A DNA stretch of 64,000 nucleotides from Duganella radicis (GCF_009720825.1 NZ_WNKY01000013.1:88948-152947), one strand, 5' to 3'. Numbered from the stretch's first letter, positions 26,913 to 36,257 are shown. Notes: a model not told the origin generated them from the sequence alone. A program made the numbers and translations.

Positions 26913-28003
26913 GTCAGTTGGCGCGGAATGCGGTGTTCCTGCAAGAGATGGGCATCGGTGTGCAGTGGAAGTTGCGCGGCGGCGAGGTGACCGATCCGTT
27001 TGTCACGGCTGTGCAGGCGCTGGCGGATGGCTTGCCGGAACAGGAAACGCCCCCGGCCGGGATGCCTGCCGCCGCGCCGAGCTCCATCGCGGCCACGCCT
27101 GTTACGGCGCCACAGGCTCCGCCAGCGGCCCAGCATGCGCCTGCGCCACCGCCAGCCGACGCGGCCGACAATGAATCGACCGCATGGTTCGACGATGCAC
27201 CTGCGCCGCCACCGGCCGACGCTCGCCAGGCCGCGCGTGCGCCGTCCGCTCCGCCATCTCGTCCGGCCGCCGCGCCCGCTGTGCCGCGTCCGGCGATCCA
27301 AACGCCAGCCGCCGCAGCTGACGAAGAATCGACCGCGTGGTTTGACGACGCGCCTATGCCGCCGCCGTCCGCCGCTGCTCCGTCGGCCGCCGTGCCGGCC
27401 TATGCTGAACCTGCCGGGCACGCGCCGCTAAGCGACGAGGCGATTGCTGCGATGGACTGGCCTGCGTTGCAAGCCGCCGTTGCTGGCTGCACGCGCTGCA
27501 CGCTGTGCGAGACGCGCCGCAACGCCGTCAACGGCCGTGGCGCGGAGCGCGCGCGCTGGATCGCCATCAGCGGCATGCCATCGCGCCTTGACGACGAGCA
27601 AGCGCAAGCCGTCAGCGGCGAAGCGGGACTACTGCTGAACAATATGCTGAAAGCCGTTGAACTCCAGCCAGAGTCCGAGGTCTACATCACCAACGTGGTC
27701 AAATGCCGCCCAGCCACGCCGGATGATGCCGACCGCATGCCGACCGCCGACGAGGTGGTCGCCTGCCGTCCATTCCTGGACCGCGAACTGGCGCTGACCG
27801 GCGCCACCATGGCCATGACCTTCGGCCAGTTCGCCGCCCGAGGCCTGATGATGGGGCCGGCCGCACGCGGCAAGGTGATGCGCTACGGCGCCAGCAACCT
27901 GCCAGTGGTCGCCACCTACCACCCGGACGACCTGCTGCGCAAGCCGGAAGACAAAGCCAAGGCCTGGGCCGACCTCTGCCTGGCGAAATCCAGCCATGCC
28001 TGA
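26909..28003 (+). CDS. Uracil-DNA glycosylase family 4-like protein with altered catalytic loop
   Basis: 364 residues. About 1-170 is a Pro/Ala-rich linker with a repeated ESTAWFDDAP block (89-98 and 140-149). The C-terminal 190 residues are a type-4 (Fe-S) uracil-DNA glycosylase: four cluster cysteines C194, C197, C266, C286, the NVVKCRP stretch and the distal HP motif (338-339, TYHPDDLL). The usual first motif GEAPG-x-ED-x-GxPFVG is replaced by SGMPSRLDDEQAQAV (221-235), removing the expected catalytic acid and the G-x-P-F. It may be inactive, or have changed specificity. Overlaps rimI by 4 bp and the DUF1853 gene by 8 bp. Confidence 0.85.
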   Translation: MSQLARNAVFLQEMGIGVQWKLRGGEVTDPFVTAVQALADGLPEQETPPAGMPAAAPSSIAATPVTAPQAPPAAQHAPAPPPADAADNESTAWFDDAPAPPPADARQAARAPSAPPSRPAAAPAVPRPAIQTPAAAADEESTAWFDDAPMPPPSAAAPSAAVPAYAEPAGHAPLSDEAIAAMDWPALQAAVAGCTRCTLCETRRNAVNGRGAERARWIAISGMPSRLDDEQAQAVSGEAGLLLNNMLKAVELQPESEVYITNVVKCRPATPDDADRMPTADEVVACRPFLDRELALTGATMAMTFGQFAARGLMMGPAARGKVMRYGASNLPVVATYHPDDLLRKPEDKAKAWADLCLAKSSHA

Positions 28004-29132
28004 CCAGCCTCCCGGCGCGCCAGCCGTGCCACCGCCGGGCAGCCTCTCCGAGCAGCGCGCCGCTGCCACGTCGTCGCCCGCCGGTACCACGTCGCCACCC
28101 GCCGCCGCCACGTCGTCGCTCCCCGCTGCCACGTCGCCATCCGCCGCCGCCACGTCGTCGCCCGCCGATGCCACGTCACCGCTCGCCGCTGTCGCGCCCG
28201 AGCTTGTCGCTGGCGGCTACCAAGCCCTGTTTGAAAGCCGCTGGCCGCACTTGGTGAATCCGCACGTGCGGGCGCTGGCCTGGCTGCTGGACGCGCCCGA
28301 CCTGCTCGATCCGTCCGCGCCGCAATGGCAAGGCCGCATCGCCACGCTGGGCCCGGTCTCGCCGCAGACCGCCGACTGGCTGGCCGCGCTCGACCGTGAT
28401 CCATCACCTTTGCAAGCCGCCCTCGGCGACAAGCACATCTCGCGCCTCGGCCTGTACGCCGAAAAGCTGATGGCCTTCTATTTCGCCCAGCACGGCCAAC
28501 TGCACGCCCACGGCCTGCAAGTCCGCGCCGACCGCACCGACACCATCGGCGAATTCGATTTCCTGCTGCACGATGGCGTCGGCCTGCGACACATCGAATT
28601 CGCCACCAAGTTCTACCTGCTGGACGCCAACAGCCCCGGCTTCAACGGCCTGATCGGCCCCAACCTGGCCGACACGCTGGGCGTAAAAATGCGCAAGATC
28701 TTCGACAAGCAACTCACGCTGGCCGGGCATCCGGCCGCACAGGCTCTGCTGCCGTTGCCCGTCACGCGCGCGCAAGCGCTGGTGAAAGGCTGGCTGTTCT
28801 ACCCGAACGCCGTGCCGGACATGCCCGGCATCACGCGGCAGCACTGCCACGGCTTCTGGATGACACAGGAACAGGCCGCCAGCCTGCCGGACCAGCACTA
28901 TGCCATCATGCCGCGCCTGCAATGGCTGGCGCCGGCGAAGCTGCCCGCCAGTGCCGGCATAGCGCGTGCGGCCTTGCTGGACGCCGTGCACGGCCAGCCA
29001 GCGCCGCTGATGATTGCGGCGCTGCGCCCGGCGGGGGAATGGCTGGTGGAAGAGAAGAGGGGATTTATCGTCCCCGACGACTGGCGCGCGCAAGCCGCGC
29101 AGCGCCGTCATGAAGGTGTGCTGCCGGCGTAG
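27996..29132 (+). CDS. DUF1853 family protein with N-terminal heptad tandem repeat
   Basis: 378 residues. After about 70 low-complexity residues the DUF1853 domain begins (LFESRWPHLVNPHVRALAWLL), continuing with KHISRLGLYAEKLMAFYF, GEFDFLLHDG and EFATKFYLL. The E-x-D / E-x-x-x-K spacing resembles nuclease-like folds, but activity is unproven. Residues 23-64 are six imperfect 7-residue repeats of AATSSPA type. It overlaps the uracil-DNA glycosylase gene by 8 bp, so the start might lie further in; the ATG at 27996 has no clear ribosome site. Confidence 0.85.
   Translation: MPDQPPGAPAVPPPGSLSEQRAAATSSPAGTTSPPAAATSSLPAATSPSAAATSSPADATSPLAAVAPELVAGGYQALFESRWPHLVNPHVRALAWLLDAPDLLDPSAPQWQGRIATLGPVSPQTADWLAALDRDPSPLQAALGDKHISRLGLYAEKLMAFYFAQHGQLHAHGLQVRADRTDTIGEFDFLLHDGVGLRHIEFATKFYLLDANSPGFNGLIGPNLADTLGVKMRKIFDKQLTLAGHPAAQALLPLPVTRAQALVKGWLFYPNAVPDMPGITRQHCHGFWMTQEQAASLPDQHYAIMPRLQWLAPAKLPASAGIARAALLDAVHGQPAPLMIAALRPAGEWLVEEKRGFIVPDDWRAQAAQRRHEGVLPA
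28062..28187 (+). repeat. 21-bp tandem repeat inside DUF1853 gene
   Basis: Six imperfect copies of a 21-bp unit of the type GCCACGTCGTCGCCCGCCGN, encoding AATSSPA, GTTSPPA, AATSSLP, AATSPSA, AATSSPA and DATSPLA. Unit length is a multiple of three, so copy changes keep the frame. Confidence 0.8.
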
Positions 29133-29135
29133 AGC

Positions 29136-30398
29136 TTAGTGCTTGGCTTCGCCAATCAGCGCGATCGAATCGAACTCGCGCTGGTTGGCCTGGTGGCGCC
29201 GCATGATGTACAGCATGGTGCCGGCCAGGAACAGGCCGAACAGCAGAATGATGATGTCCAGATTCAGGTGCGCACGCAGCATCAGCGAGTACACCGCCAG
29301 CATGGTCAGGATCGACAGATTCTCGTTGAAATTCTGCACAGCAATCGAATGACCCGCGCTCATCAGCACGTGGCCGCGGTGCTGCAACAGCGCATTCATT
29401 GGCACCAGGAAGAAGCCGCCCAGCAGGCCGACCAGAATCAGCAGCGGATAAGCGACCTTGACCGAATTCACCATGGTCATGCACATCACAATCACGCCCA
29501 TGGCGATGCCGACCGGGATCACGGTCAGCGACTTGCGCAGCGAAATAAAGCGCGCCGAAATCACCGCGCCGGCGGCCACGCCAATCGCCACCACGCCCAC
29601 CAGGCTGGTCGACTGCTCATAGCTCAGGTGCAGGGTGCGGTTGGCCCATTCCAGCACAATGAATTGCAGGGTCTGTGCCGCGCCCCAGAACAGGGTGGTC
29701 ACGCCCAGCGAAATCTGGCCCAGCTTGTCTTTCCACAGCAGGCCGAAGCAGTTGGCGAAATCGCTGATCAGCTTGACCGGATTGCGCTCCTGATGGCCGT
29801 ATACGCAGCCGGTGTCCGGAATACGCGTATTGAACAGCGCCGCCAGCATGTAAATACCGACCACCACGCACAACGCCGCCTGCGTCGGCGTCTCGATGCC
29901 GGTGTCGATCAGCGGCATGTCAAAGCCCAGCAGGAAGGACGATACCCGCCCGCCGACCAACGCGCCGCCCATCACGGTGCCGAAGATAATCGACAACACG
30001 GTCAGGCCTTCCACCCAGCCATTGGCGGCCACCAGTTTTTCAGCCGGCAGCAATTCCGTCAGGATGCCATATTTGGCCGGCGAATAAACCGCCGCGCCAA
30101 AACCGACAATCGCATAAGCCAATAATGGATGAACGTGGGCGAATATCAGCAGGCAACCCCCAACCTTGATCAGGTTGGAAATAAACATAACCTTGCCTTT
30201 AGGCATCGAATCAGCGAAAGCGCCGACAAATGCCGCCAACAGCACGTAAAAGAGGGTAAATGAAAGCTTGAGGAGCGGCGTAATCCACCCCGGTGATTTC
30301 ATGTTGACCAGCAGGTCGATCGCAACAAACAGCAACGCATTGTCCGCAAGGGACGAAAAGAACTGCGCCGCCATGATGGTATAGAAACCACGATTCAT
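29136..30398 (-). CDS. lplT: Lysophospholipid transporter LplT
   Basis: Flips lysophospholipids across the inner membrane so they can be re-acylated. 420 residues, MFS fold with about 12 helices. The opening MNRGFYTIMAAQFFSSLADNA, VGAFADSMPKGKVM and YSPAKYGILTELLP, and the late stretch FFLVPMNALLQHRGHVL are characteristic. In enterobacteria lplT is paired with the acyltransferase gene aas; here none is adjacent. Divergent from alr with a 130-bp gap. Confidence 0.92.
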   Translation of the reverse strand: MNRGFYTIMAAQFFSSLADNALLFVAIDLLVNMKSPGWITPLLKLSFTLFYVLLAAFVGAFADSMPKGKVMFISNLIKVGGCLLIFAHVHPLLAYAIVGFGAAVYSPAKYGILTELLPAEKLVAANGWVEGLTVLSIIFGTVMGGALVGGRVSSFLLGFDMPLIDTGIETPTQAALCVVVGIYMLAALFNTRIPDTGCVYGHQERNPVKLISDFANCFGLLWKDKLGQISLGVTTLFWGAAQTLQFIVLEWANRTLHLSYEQSTSLVGVVAIGVAAGAVISARFISLRKSLTVIPVGIAMGVIVMCMTMVNSVKVAYPLLILVGLLGGFFLVPMNALLQHRGHVLMSAGHSIAVQNFNENLSILTMLAVYSLMLRAHLNLDIIILLFGLFLAGTMLYIMRRHQANQREFDSIALIGEAKH

Positions 30399-30528
30399 TC
30401 TGGGATAGCCTGAAAACTTATCTGGCTTGCTTTATACCATGCTTTGTTCGTATCCCCAAGAATTGAGCAGTGCGTCTCGGTCCGCTCTTGGTAAAATGGC
30501 GGCTTCGTTTATCAAGCAGAAATGTCGT

Positions 30529-31623
30529 ATGCCAAGGCCGATCCTAGCAACAATTCATATTGACTCCATGAAGCATAACTTAGCCTTGGCCAAGGCCAAG
30601 TCGCCGGGGGCCAAGGCCTGGGGCGTGTTGAAAGCCAATGGTTATGGCCACGGCCTGGAACGCGCCATGCGCGGTTTTGCCGAGGCCGACGGCCTGGCGC
30701 TGATCGAAGTCGACAACGCCGTCAAGCTGCGTGAACTGGGCTGGAAAAAGCCTATCCTGTTATTGGAAGGTTTCTTCAGTTCCGCCGATTTGCACACCAT
30801 GGCCGGCTACGAACTGCAAGCGGCGGTGCACTGCAACGAGCAACTGGCCTGGCTGGAAGAGGCGGCGCCGCAGCTGAGCGCGCGCGGCATCCGCTTCGAC
30901 CTGCACCTGAAAATGAATACCGGCATGAACCGTCTCGGCTTCACGCCGGAGGCCTATGCGGCCGCGCATGCGCGCCTGCAAGCCATCTCCTGTGTCGGCA
31001 GCGTCACCCTGATGACGCATTTTGCCAACGCCGACGATGTCGATCATCCGCTGCTGCCGATTACCGAGCAGATCCGCCGCTTCGAGCTGGGCGCGGCCGG
31101 CCTGCCGGGCCAGCGCAGCCTGTCGAACTCGGCCGGCGTGCTGCTGCACCACGATCACCTGAGCAACGACTGGGTGCGTCCCGGCATCATGCTGTATGGC
31201 GGCACGCCGGGCGGCGCCACCGCCGAGGCGTTCGGCCTGCAAGCGGCCATGACCCTGAGCAGCGAGATCATCGGCGTGCAGGACATCGCCGCCGGCGCAG
31301 TGGTCGGCTACGGCAGCCGCTTTCAGGCCGAAGGCCCGATGCGGGTCGGCGTGGTGGCGTGCGGCTATGCCGACGGCTATCCGCGCGTGGCGCCGCTGGG
31401 CACGCCGGTGCTGGTCGATGGCGTGCGCACCCGCCTGGTCGGCCGCGTGTCGATGGATATGCTGACCGTCGACCTGAGCGACCTGCCGCAAGCACGCATC
31501 GGCAGCAAGGTGGTGCTGTGGGGGCAGGGCTTGCCGATCGATGAAGTGGCCGAAGCCGCTGGCACCATCGGCTATGAGCTGATGTGTGCGCTGGCGCCGC
31601 GCGTGCCGGTGGTCGAGGGCTGA
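30529..31623 (+). CDS. alr: Alanine racemase
   Basis: PLP enzyme making D-alanine for peptidoglycan. 364 residues. Pyridoxal Lys35 in AWGVLKANGYGHG, catalytic Tyr261 in VGYGSRF, LKMNTGMNRLGF, and MLYGGTPGG for the phosphate site; the C-terminal barrel ends with GRVSMDMLTVDL. ATG at 30529 is the family start; the frame is open to 30427 but those residues are unrelated. It is followed after 4 nt by radA, so the two are probably co-transcribed. Confidence 0.95.
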   Translation: MPRPILATIHIDSMKHNLALAKAKSPGAKAWGVLKANGYGHGLERAMRGFAEADGLALIEVDNAVKLRELGWKKPILLLEGFFSSADLHTMAGYELQAAVHCNEQLAWLEEAAPQLSARGIRFDLHLKMNTGMNRLGFTPEAYAAAHARLQAISCVGSVTLMTHFANADDVDHPLLPITEQIRRFELGAAGLPGQRSLSNSAGVLLHHDHLSNDWVRPGIMLYGGTPGGATAEAFGLQAAMTLSSEIIGVQDIAAGAVVGYGSRFQAEGPMRVGVVACGYADGYPRVAPLGTPVLVDGVRTRLVGRVSMDMLTVDLSDLPQARIGSKVVLWGQGLPIDEVAEAAGTIGYELMCALAPRVPVVEG

Positions 31624-31627
31624 ACCC

Positions 31628-33004
31628 ATGGCAAAGGCGAAAACCAATTACACCTGTAGCGAGTGCGGCGCCACCGCCACCAAGTGGACCGGCCAGTGCT
31701 CGTCCTGCCAGCAGTGGAACACCATGGTGGAAACCGTGATCGAGGCGGGCGGTAACAACCGCTACTCGCAGCCAGCTCACCTGTCGCTGGCGCAGACGGC
31801 GCCGGTGCTGTCGCTGAACGATATCGATGCGATTGACATACCGCGCTTCGGCACCGGCATCGAGGAGTTCGACCGCGTGCTGGGCGGCGGCCTGGTGGGC
31901 GGCGGCGTGGTGCTGATCGGCGGCGATCCCGGCATCGGCAAATCGACCCTGCTGTTGCAGGCGCTGGCCAATATCTCGCATTTGAAAAAAGTGCTGTACG
32001 TGTCCGGCGAGGAGTCCGGCGCGCAGATCGCCTTGCGCGCCAAGCGCCTGAACATCGATGCCCGCGAGCTGAAATTGCAGGCTGAAATCCAGCTGGAGAA
32101 AATCCTCGGCACGCTGGCCGATCTCAAGCCGGAAGTGGCGGTGATCGACTCGATCCAGACCCTGTATTCGGATGCTTTGAGTTCCGCGCCCGGCTCGGTG
32201 GCGCAGGTGCGCGAGTGCGCGGCGCAACTGACCCGCGCCGCCAAGCAAACCGGCGTGACGATTATTCTGGTCGGCCATGTCACCAAGGAGGGCGCGCTGG
32301 CCGGTCCGCGCGTGCTGGAGCACATCGTCGACACCGTGCTGTATTTCGAAGGCGACAACCATTCCAGCTTCCGCCTGGTGCGCGCGATCAAGAACCGTTT
32401 CGGCGCGGTCAACGAGCTGGGCGTGTTTGCCATGACCGAGAAGGGTTTGAAGGGCGTGTCCAATCCGTCAGCCTTGTTCCTGTCGCAGCATGACAATCAA
32501 GTGCCCGGCTCCTGCGTGATGGTGACGCAGGAAGGCACGCGGCCGCTGCTGGTGGAAATCCAGGCGCTGGTGGACGCCAGCCATCAGCCCAACGCCCGCC
32601 GCCTGTCGGTCGGCCTGGAGCAGAATCGCCTGGCCATGCTGCTGGCGGTGCTGCATCGGCATGCGGGGATCGCGGCGTTCGATCAGGACGTGTTCATCAA
32701 CGCCGTGGGCGGAGTGAAAATCACCGAGCCGGCGGCCGACCTGGCGGTGCTGCTGGCGATTAATTCCTCGATGCGCAACAAGCCGCTGCCGCGTGGTTTC
32801 GTGGTGTTTGGCGAGGTCGGCCTGGCGGGCGAGATCCGGCCGGCCCCACGTGGACAGGAGCGGCTGCGCGAGGCCGCCAAGCTGGGCTTTTCGATTGCCA
32901 TGATCCCCACCGCCAACGCGCCCAAGCAGCCGATCGAGGGCATGACGATTATCGGTGTTGATCGAATCGATGACGCCTTCAATAAGCTGCGCGAAATCCA
33001 ATAA
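31628..33004 (+). CDS. radA: DNA repair protein RadA
   Basis: RecA-related branch-migration ATPase in recombination repair. 458 residues. Zinc finger C10-x2-C13 / C24-x2-C27, Walker A GDPGIGKST with Lys105, the RadA-specific KNRFG at 255-259, and a Lon-like C-terminal domain (EPAADLAVLLAINSS, GFVVFGEVGLAGEIRP). ATG at 31628 precedes the zinc finger; an earlier in-frame codon at 31586 lies within alr. Starts 4 nt after the alr stop. Confidence 0.95.
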   Translation: MAKAKTNYTCSECGATATKWTGQCSSCQQWNTMVETVIEAGGNNRYSQPAHLSLAQTAPVLSLNDIDAIDIPRFGTGIEEFDRVLGGGLVGGGVVLIGGDPGIGKSTLLLQALANISHLKKVLYVSGEESGAQIALRAKRLNIDARELKLQAEIQLEKILGTLADLKPEVAVIDSIQTLYSDALSSAPGSVAQVRECAAQLTRAAKQTGVTIILVGHVTKEGALAGPRVLEHIVDTVLYFEGDNHSSFRLVRAIKNRFGAVNELGVFAMTEKGLKGVSNPSALFLSQHDNQVPGSCVMVTQEGTRPLLVEIQALVDASHQPNARRLSVGLEQNRLAMLLAVLHRHAGIAAFDQDVFINAVGGVKITEPAADLAVLLAINSSMRNKPLPRGFVVFGEVGLAGEIRPAPRGQERLREAAKLGFSIAMIPTANAPKQPIEGMTIIGVDRIDDAFNKLREIQ

Positions 33005-33066
33005 CGCTGTATTGTTATGTGCTGTAATCGTTAATAGTGCAAATTGCGTAACTAAGAGGTAAGCAA

Positions 33067-33387
33067 GTGTTAGTTGATCAAAGGTCAGGCGCGCGTAAGA
33101 TCGTGCGTTCCAAGGTGGTGGTGGTGATGGATGGCATGCAGCCCAAGCAGGGGCGCACGCTGGATATCAGCGCGAGCGGGGTGTCGATCACGTTCGATCA
33201 CAAGCTGACGACGGGTGATATCGGCATGGTGTCGTTTGAGTTGTTTGTCGAGGGCAAGGCGCAGGTCCTGAGTTGCCAGTCCCGGGTGAATTACTGCATT
33301 TTCAGCGGAGATCATTTCAAGATCGGATTCCAGTTCATGAATCCCGACCTGGCCACCATGGCCACCATCAATAAATTCCTGCGTTGA
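33067..33387 (+). CDS. PilZ domain protein
   Basis: 106-residue single PilZ domain, a cyclic-di-GMP receptor. R6-x3-R10 in RSGAR (with KIVRSK following) and D33-I-S-A-S-G38 match the RxxxR and D/NxSxxG ligand motifs. The start is GTG at 33067 with AAGAGGT upstream. The last 20 bp overlap the 3' end of the convergent citrate synthase gene. It could be an output for the GGDEF-EAL protein in this window, but nothing in sequence links them. Confidence 0.85.
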   Translation: MLVDQRSGARKIVRSKVVVVMDGMQPKQGRTLDISASGVSITFDHKLTTGDIGMVSFELFVEGKAQVLSCQSRVNYCIFSGDHFKIGFQFMNPDLATMATINKFLR

Positions 33388-34714
33388 TGATGTCGGCCGG
33401 CCCGGTGTAGCGGGCGCGCGGCCGGATCAGGCGCCCGGCTTGTACCTGCTCCAGGGCATGGGCCAGCCAGCCGACGCAGCGACCTACAGCAAACAAGACA
33501 AACGGCGCCTCCTGCGGCAGGCCGCAGTGCGCGGTCAGCATCGATAGTGCGTAGTCGATATTCGGCAGTTCCCCGGCTTGCTGTTCGGCGGCGACTGCCA
33601 GGGCTTCATATGGTTGCATTTTCGGCAGCTGCCGCAGCAGCGCCTTGGCGCGCGGGTCGCCGTCGCTGTAGAGCGGGTGGCCGAAGGCGGGTAGTGGCCG
33701 TCCACTGGCCAGCCAGGCGCGCACGGCGTCGTCGGCATTGCCGGCTTGGGCTTGGGCGATCAACTGGGCGAATTCCTTGGCTGCCCCGCCGTGCAGCGGG
33801 CCGGTGAGCGTGGTGAAGCCGGCCAGCACCCCCGCCGCCAGCGAGGCGCCGGTTGAAATGGCGACGCGGGTGGCGAAGGTGGACGCGTTCAGTTCATGAT
33901 CGGCCATCAGCACGAGGGCGCGACGGATCAGGTCTTCATGTTGCCCGGCGCGCCAGCTGCTGGCGAGGCGGTGGCTGATGAGCGCATCGGCCGCGTCGGC
34001 GCCAAGGCCGTCGCTGGCCGCCGCATCGACTTGCGAGCCCGGCATGCTGGCCGCCTCGTTGCGAAGGCCGTCGCCGGTCATGGCGTCGACCAGCGAGGCC
34101 AGCACCGTGGCCGCTTCGGCGCGCAGCTCGGACAACGGACGGCCCAGCGATGGTGCATCGACAGCGCTGCGGCGGGCGAGGACGAGCAGGCCGGCGGCCA
34201 GCGCACTTTCCTGCGCGCCATCGTCGCCTGCAGCCGTGCGCCCGTCTGCCGGGGGCTCGGCGGTGTGACGCGTGGTGCCCACGCTCAGCGGGGACCACGC
34301 CTGCCGACGGCCGGACGGCCGCAAGGCGTGGTGGGCGCAGGCCGGCCAAAGGGCGGCGGCTTCGGCCGCGTCGCACTGCCACAGCAGGGCGGCGGTGTGT
34401 TCGAGGCTGGCGGTGTCGGCCAGTTTGGTGGCGTCATGGCCACGGTAGAGCAGCTTGCCGTTGGCGGCGGTGGAGATGGCGGAGGCCAGCACCGGATCGC
34501 CATACTGCATCGCCTCGCTGGAGACGATTTCCACCTTGCGCCGGCCGTTGGCGCGGCGCGCCATGCGCAGCACGTCGTCACGATGGTACAGGCTGCGGCG
34601 TGTATCGTCGTCATCCGGCCTGGCGCGGATCTTTCCCCGGCTGACGTTGGCGTACAGCGTTTGCGGGCGCACGTTCAGCAATTCCAGGGCTTCGGCAGCG
34701 GTCAGCCAGACCAT
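33368..34714 (-). CDS. Citrate synthase family protein with N-terminal HTH
   Basis: 448 residues. Residues 1-55 form a MerR/excisionase-like HTH (LTAAEALELLNVRPQTLYANVSRG, here quoted in parts: LTAAEALELL, then RPQTLYANVSRGK). The rest is a citrate synthase fold: His in ADHELNASTF, second His in GPLHGGAAKE, AFGHPLYSDGDPRA and LPNIDYALSML with the catalytic Asp. Housekeeping citrate synthases lack the HTH. The middle (about 150-245) carries an Ala/Gly-rich insertion. ATG at 34714 has AGGAAG 6 nt upstream and is preferred to GTG at 34720. Divergent from a CoA transferase gene, suggesting a joint CoA-thioester pathway. Confidence 0.85.
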   Translation of the reverse strand: MVWLTAAEALELLNVRPQTLYANVSRGKIRARPDDDDTRRSLYHRDDVLRMARRANGRRKVEIVSSEAMQYGDPVLASAISTAANGKLLYRGHDATKLADTASLEHTAALLWQCDAAEAAALWPACAHHALRPSGRRQAWSPLSVGTTRHTAEPPADGRTAAGDDGAQESALAAGLLVLARRSAVDAPSLGRPLSELRAEAATVLASLVDAMTGDGLRNEAASMPGSQVDAAASDGLGADAADALISHRLASSWRAGQHEDLIRRALVLMADHELNASTFATRVAISTGASLAAGVLAGFTTLTGPLHGGAAKEFAQLIAQAQAGNADDAVRAWLASGRPLPAFGHPLYSDGDPRAKALLRQLPKMQPYEALAVAAEQQAGELPNIDYALSMLTAHCGLPQEAPFVLFAVGRCVGWLAHALEQVQAGRLIRPRARYTGPADIINAGIY

Positions 34715-34807
34715 ATCCACTTCCTATGTTGACACATCAAATCAAGATTGACGCTCACGGACTGGCAGTCCTAAGCTGCGCTCAAGGATAACTTATCGGG
34801 AGCCGCC

Positions 34808-36176
34808 ATGTCTCATCATCTGCTGAACGCCGTTGGGTCGGCGCTGGATTTGCCCGCTGCGGCGCTGGATGCCGTGGAGCTGCTGGGCGAAGGTGAGCTG
34901 CCATCGTCCTTTGCCGTCACCGACTTGGCCGCTGCGTCGGTCGGCGCGGCAGCGCTGGCGGTGCGGCAGTTGGTGGTGGCGCAGGGCAGTGCACCGGCCC
35001 GCGTGCAGATCGACCGCCGGTTGGCGTCGATGTGGTTCAGCTGGTCGTTCCATCCGCTTGGCTGGGAGCGGCCACCGCTGTGGGACGCCGTCGCCGGCGA
35101 CTACGCCACTGCGGATGGCTGGGTACGCCTGCACACCAACGCGCCGCATCACCGCGACGCCGCGCTGTCAGTACTCGGCTGCGCACCGGAGCGTGCGGCG
35201 GTGGCCCAGGCCGTGGCCGCCTGGCGCGGGCTGGAACTGGAAGAGGCCGTGGTGGCGCAGGGCGGCTGCGCGGCCGTCATGCGTTCGATGGCGGAATGGC
35301 GCGCTCACCCGCAAGGCCAGGCCGTCGCCGGCGAACCGCTGATCGCCTTTGCCGATGCCAGCCGCGCCGCACCGCGCCCATGGGCATGGACCAGCGAGCG
35401 GCCGTTGGCCGGACTCAAAGTGCTGGACCTGACGCGCGTGCTGGCCGGCCCGGTGGCGACCCGCTTCCTGGCGGGCTACGGCGCTCAGGTTCTGCGCATC
35501 GATCCGCCGCACTGGAACGAGCCCGGCGCCATTCCCGAAGTCACGCTCGGCAAACGCTGCGCGCGGCTCGATCTGATACGGCCCGAAGATCGCGCCATCT
35601 TCGAACAGCTGCTGGCGCGGGCCGATGTGCTGGTGCATGGCTACCGGCCGGCCGCGCTGGAAAGGCTGGGCTATGGCGAAGCAATCCGCCGCCAAATCAA
35701 CCCTTCGCTGATCGACGTCGCACTGAATGCCTACGGTTGGAGCGGCCCGCTGAACGGCCGTCGTGGCTTCGACAGCCTGGTGCAAATGAGCAGCGGCATC
35801 GCGCACCACGGCATGCGGCAGCAGGGCGCCGGCAAACCCACGCCGCTGCCGGTGCAGGCGCTGGACCATGCCACCGGCTACCTGATGGCCGCCGCCGTGG
35901 TGCGTGCACTGATCGCCCGCCTGAACGAAGGCCGCATCTTGCAAGCGCGTCTTTCGCTGGCCCGCACCGCCAAACTGCTGACCGATGCGCCAGCGCCCCG
36001 CCGGTCAAACGCCGCTCGCCCCTATGCGCGAAGACGACTTCTCGCCGCAGCTGGAGCAAACCGAATGGGGACCCGCACGCCGCTACCGCCCTCCCGTCGT
36101 CATCGAAGGCACGCCGATGCGCTGGACCCTGCCTGCCTCCAGCCTCGGCAGCGCGGACGCCCGCTGGCGGGATTAA
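34808..36176 (+). pseudogene. CaiB/BaiF family CoA transferase, single-base frameshift near the end
   Basis: Class III CoA transferase moving CoA between carboxylic acids. The core starts near residue 200 with PLAGLKVLDLTRVLAGPVATRFLAGYGAQVLRID (seen as LKVLDLTRVLAGP and GAQVLRIDPP), and GYGEAIRRQINPSLI and YGWSGPLNGRRGFDSL follow; the catalytic Asp is in the last. GGGAG precedes the ATG. The frame breaks near 35996: as read it runs to 36232 with unrelated residues, but removing one C from CCCC (35996-35999) joins DAPAPAGQTPLAPMREDD and a normal end (RRYRPPVVIEGTPMRW) with a stop at 36174-36176, 455 residues in all. Decay or sequence error. Confidence 0.8.
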
Positions 36177-36257
36177 GGGGCAAATCCAGCGTTGTTCGCC
36201 GCTTTGGTGCAAGCATCCATGTTGCATACTAAGTAACCACCAAGGCGGAATGAAATC

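Noticed and set aside
28062..28187. CRISPR-like array
   Set aside because: Units are 21 bp, head-to-tail without unique spacers, and are in frame in a coding region.
30450..30500. Promoter TTGAGC...TAAAAT for alr
   Set aside because: The spacer is 23 nt, too long for sigma70; TAAAAT alone is not enough.
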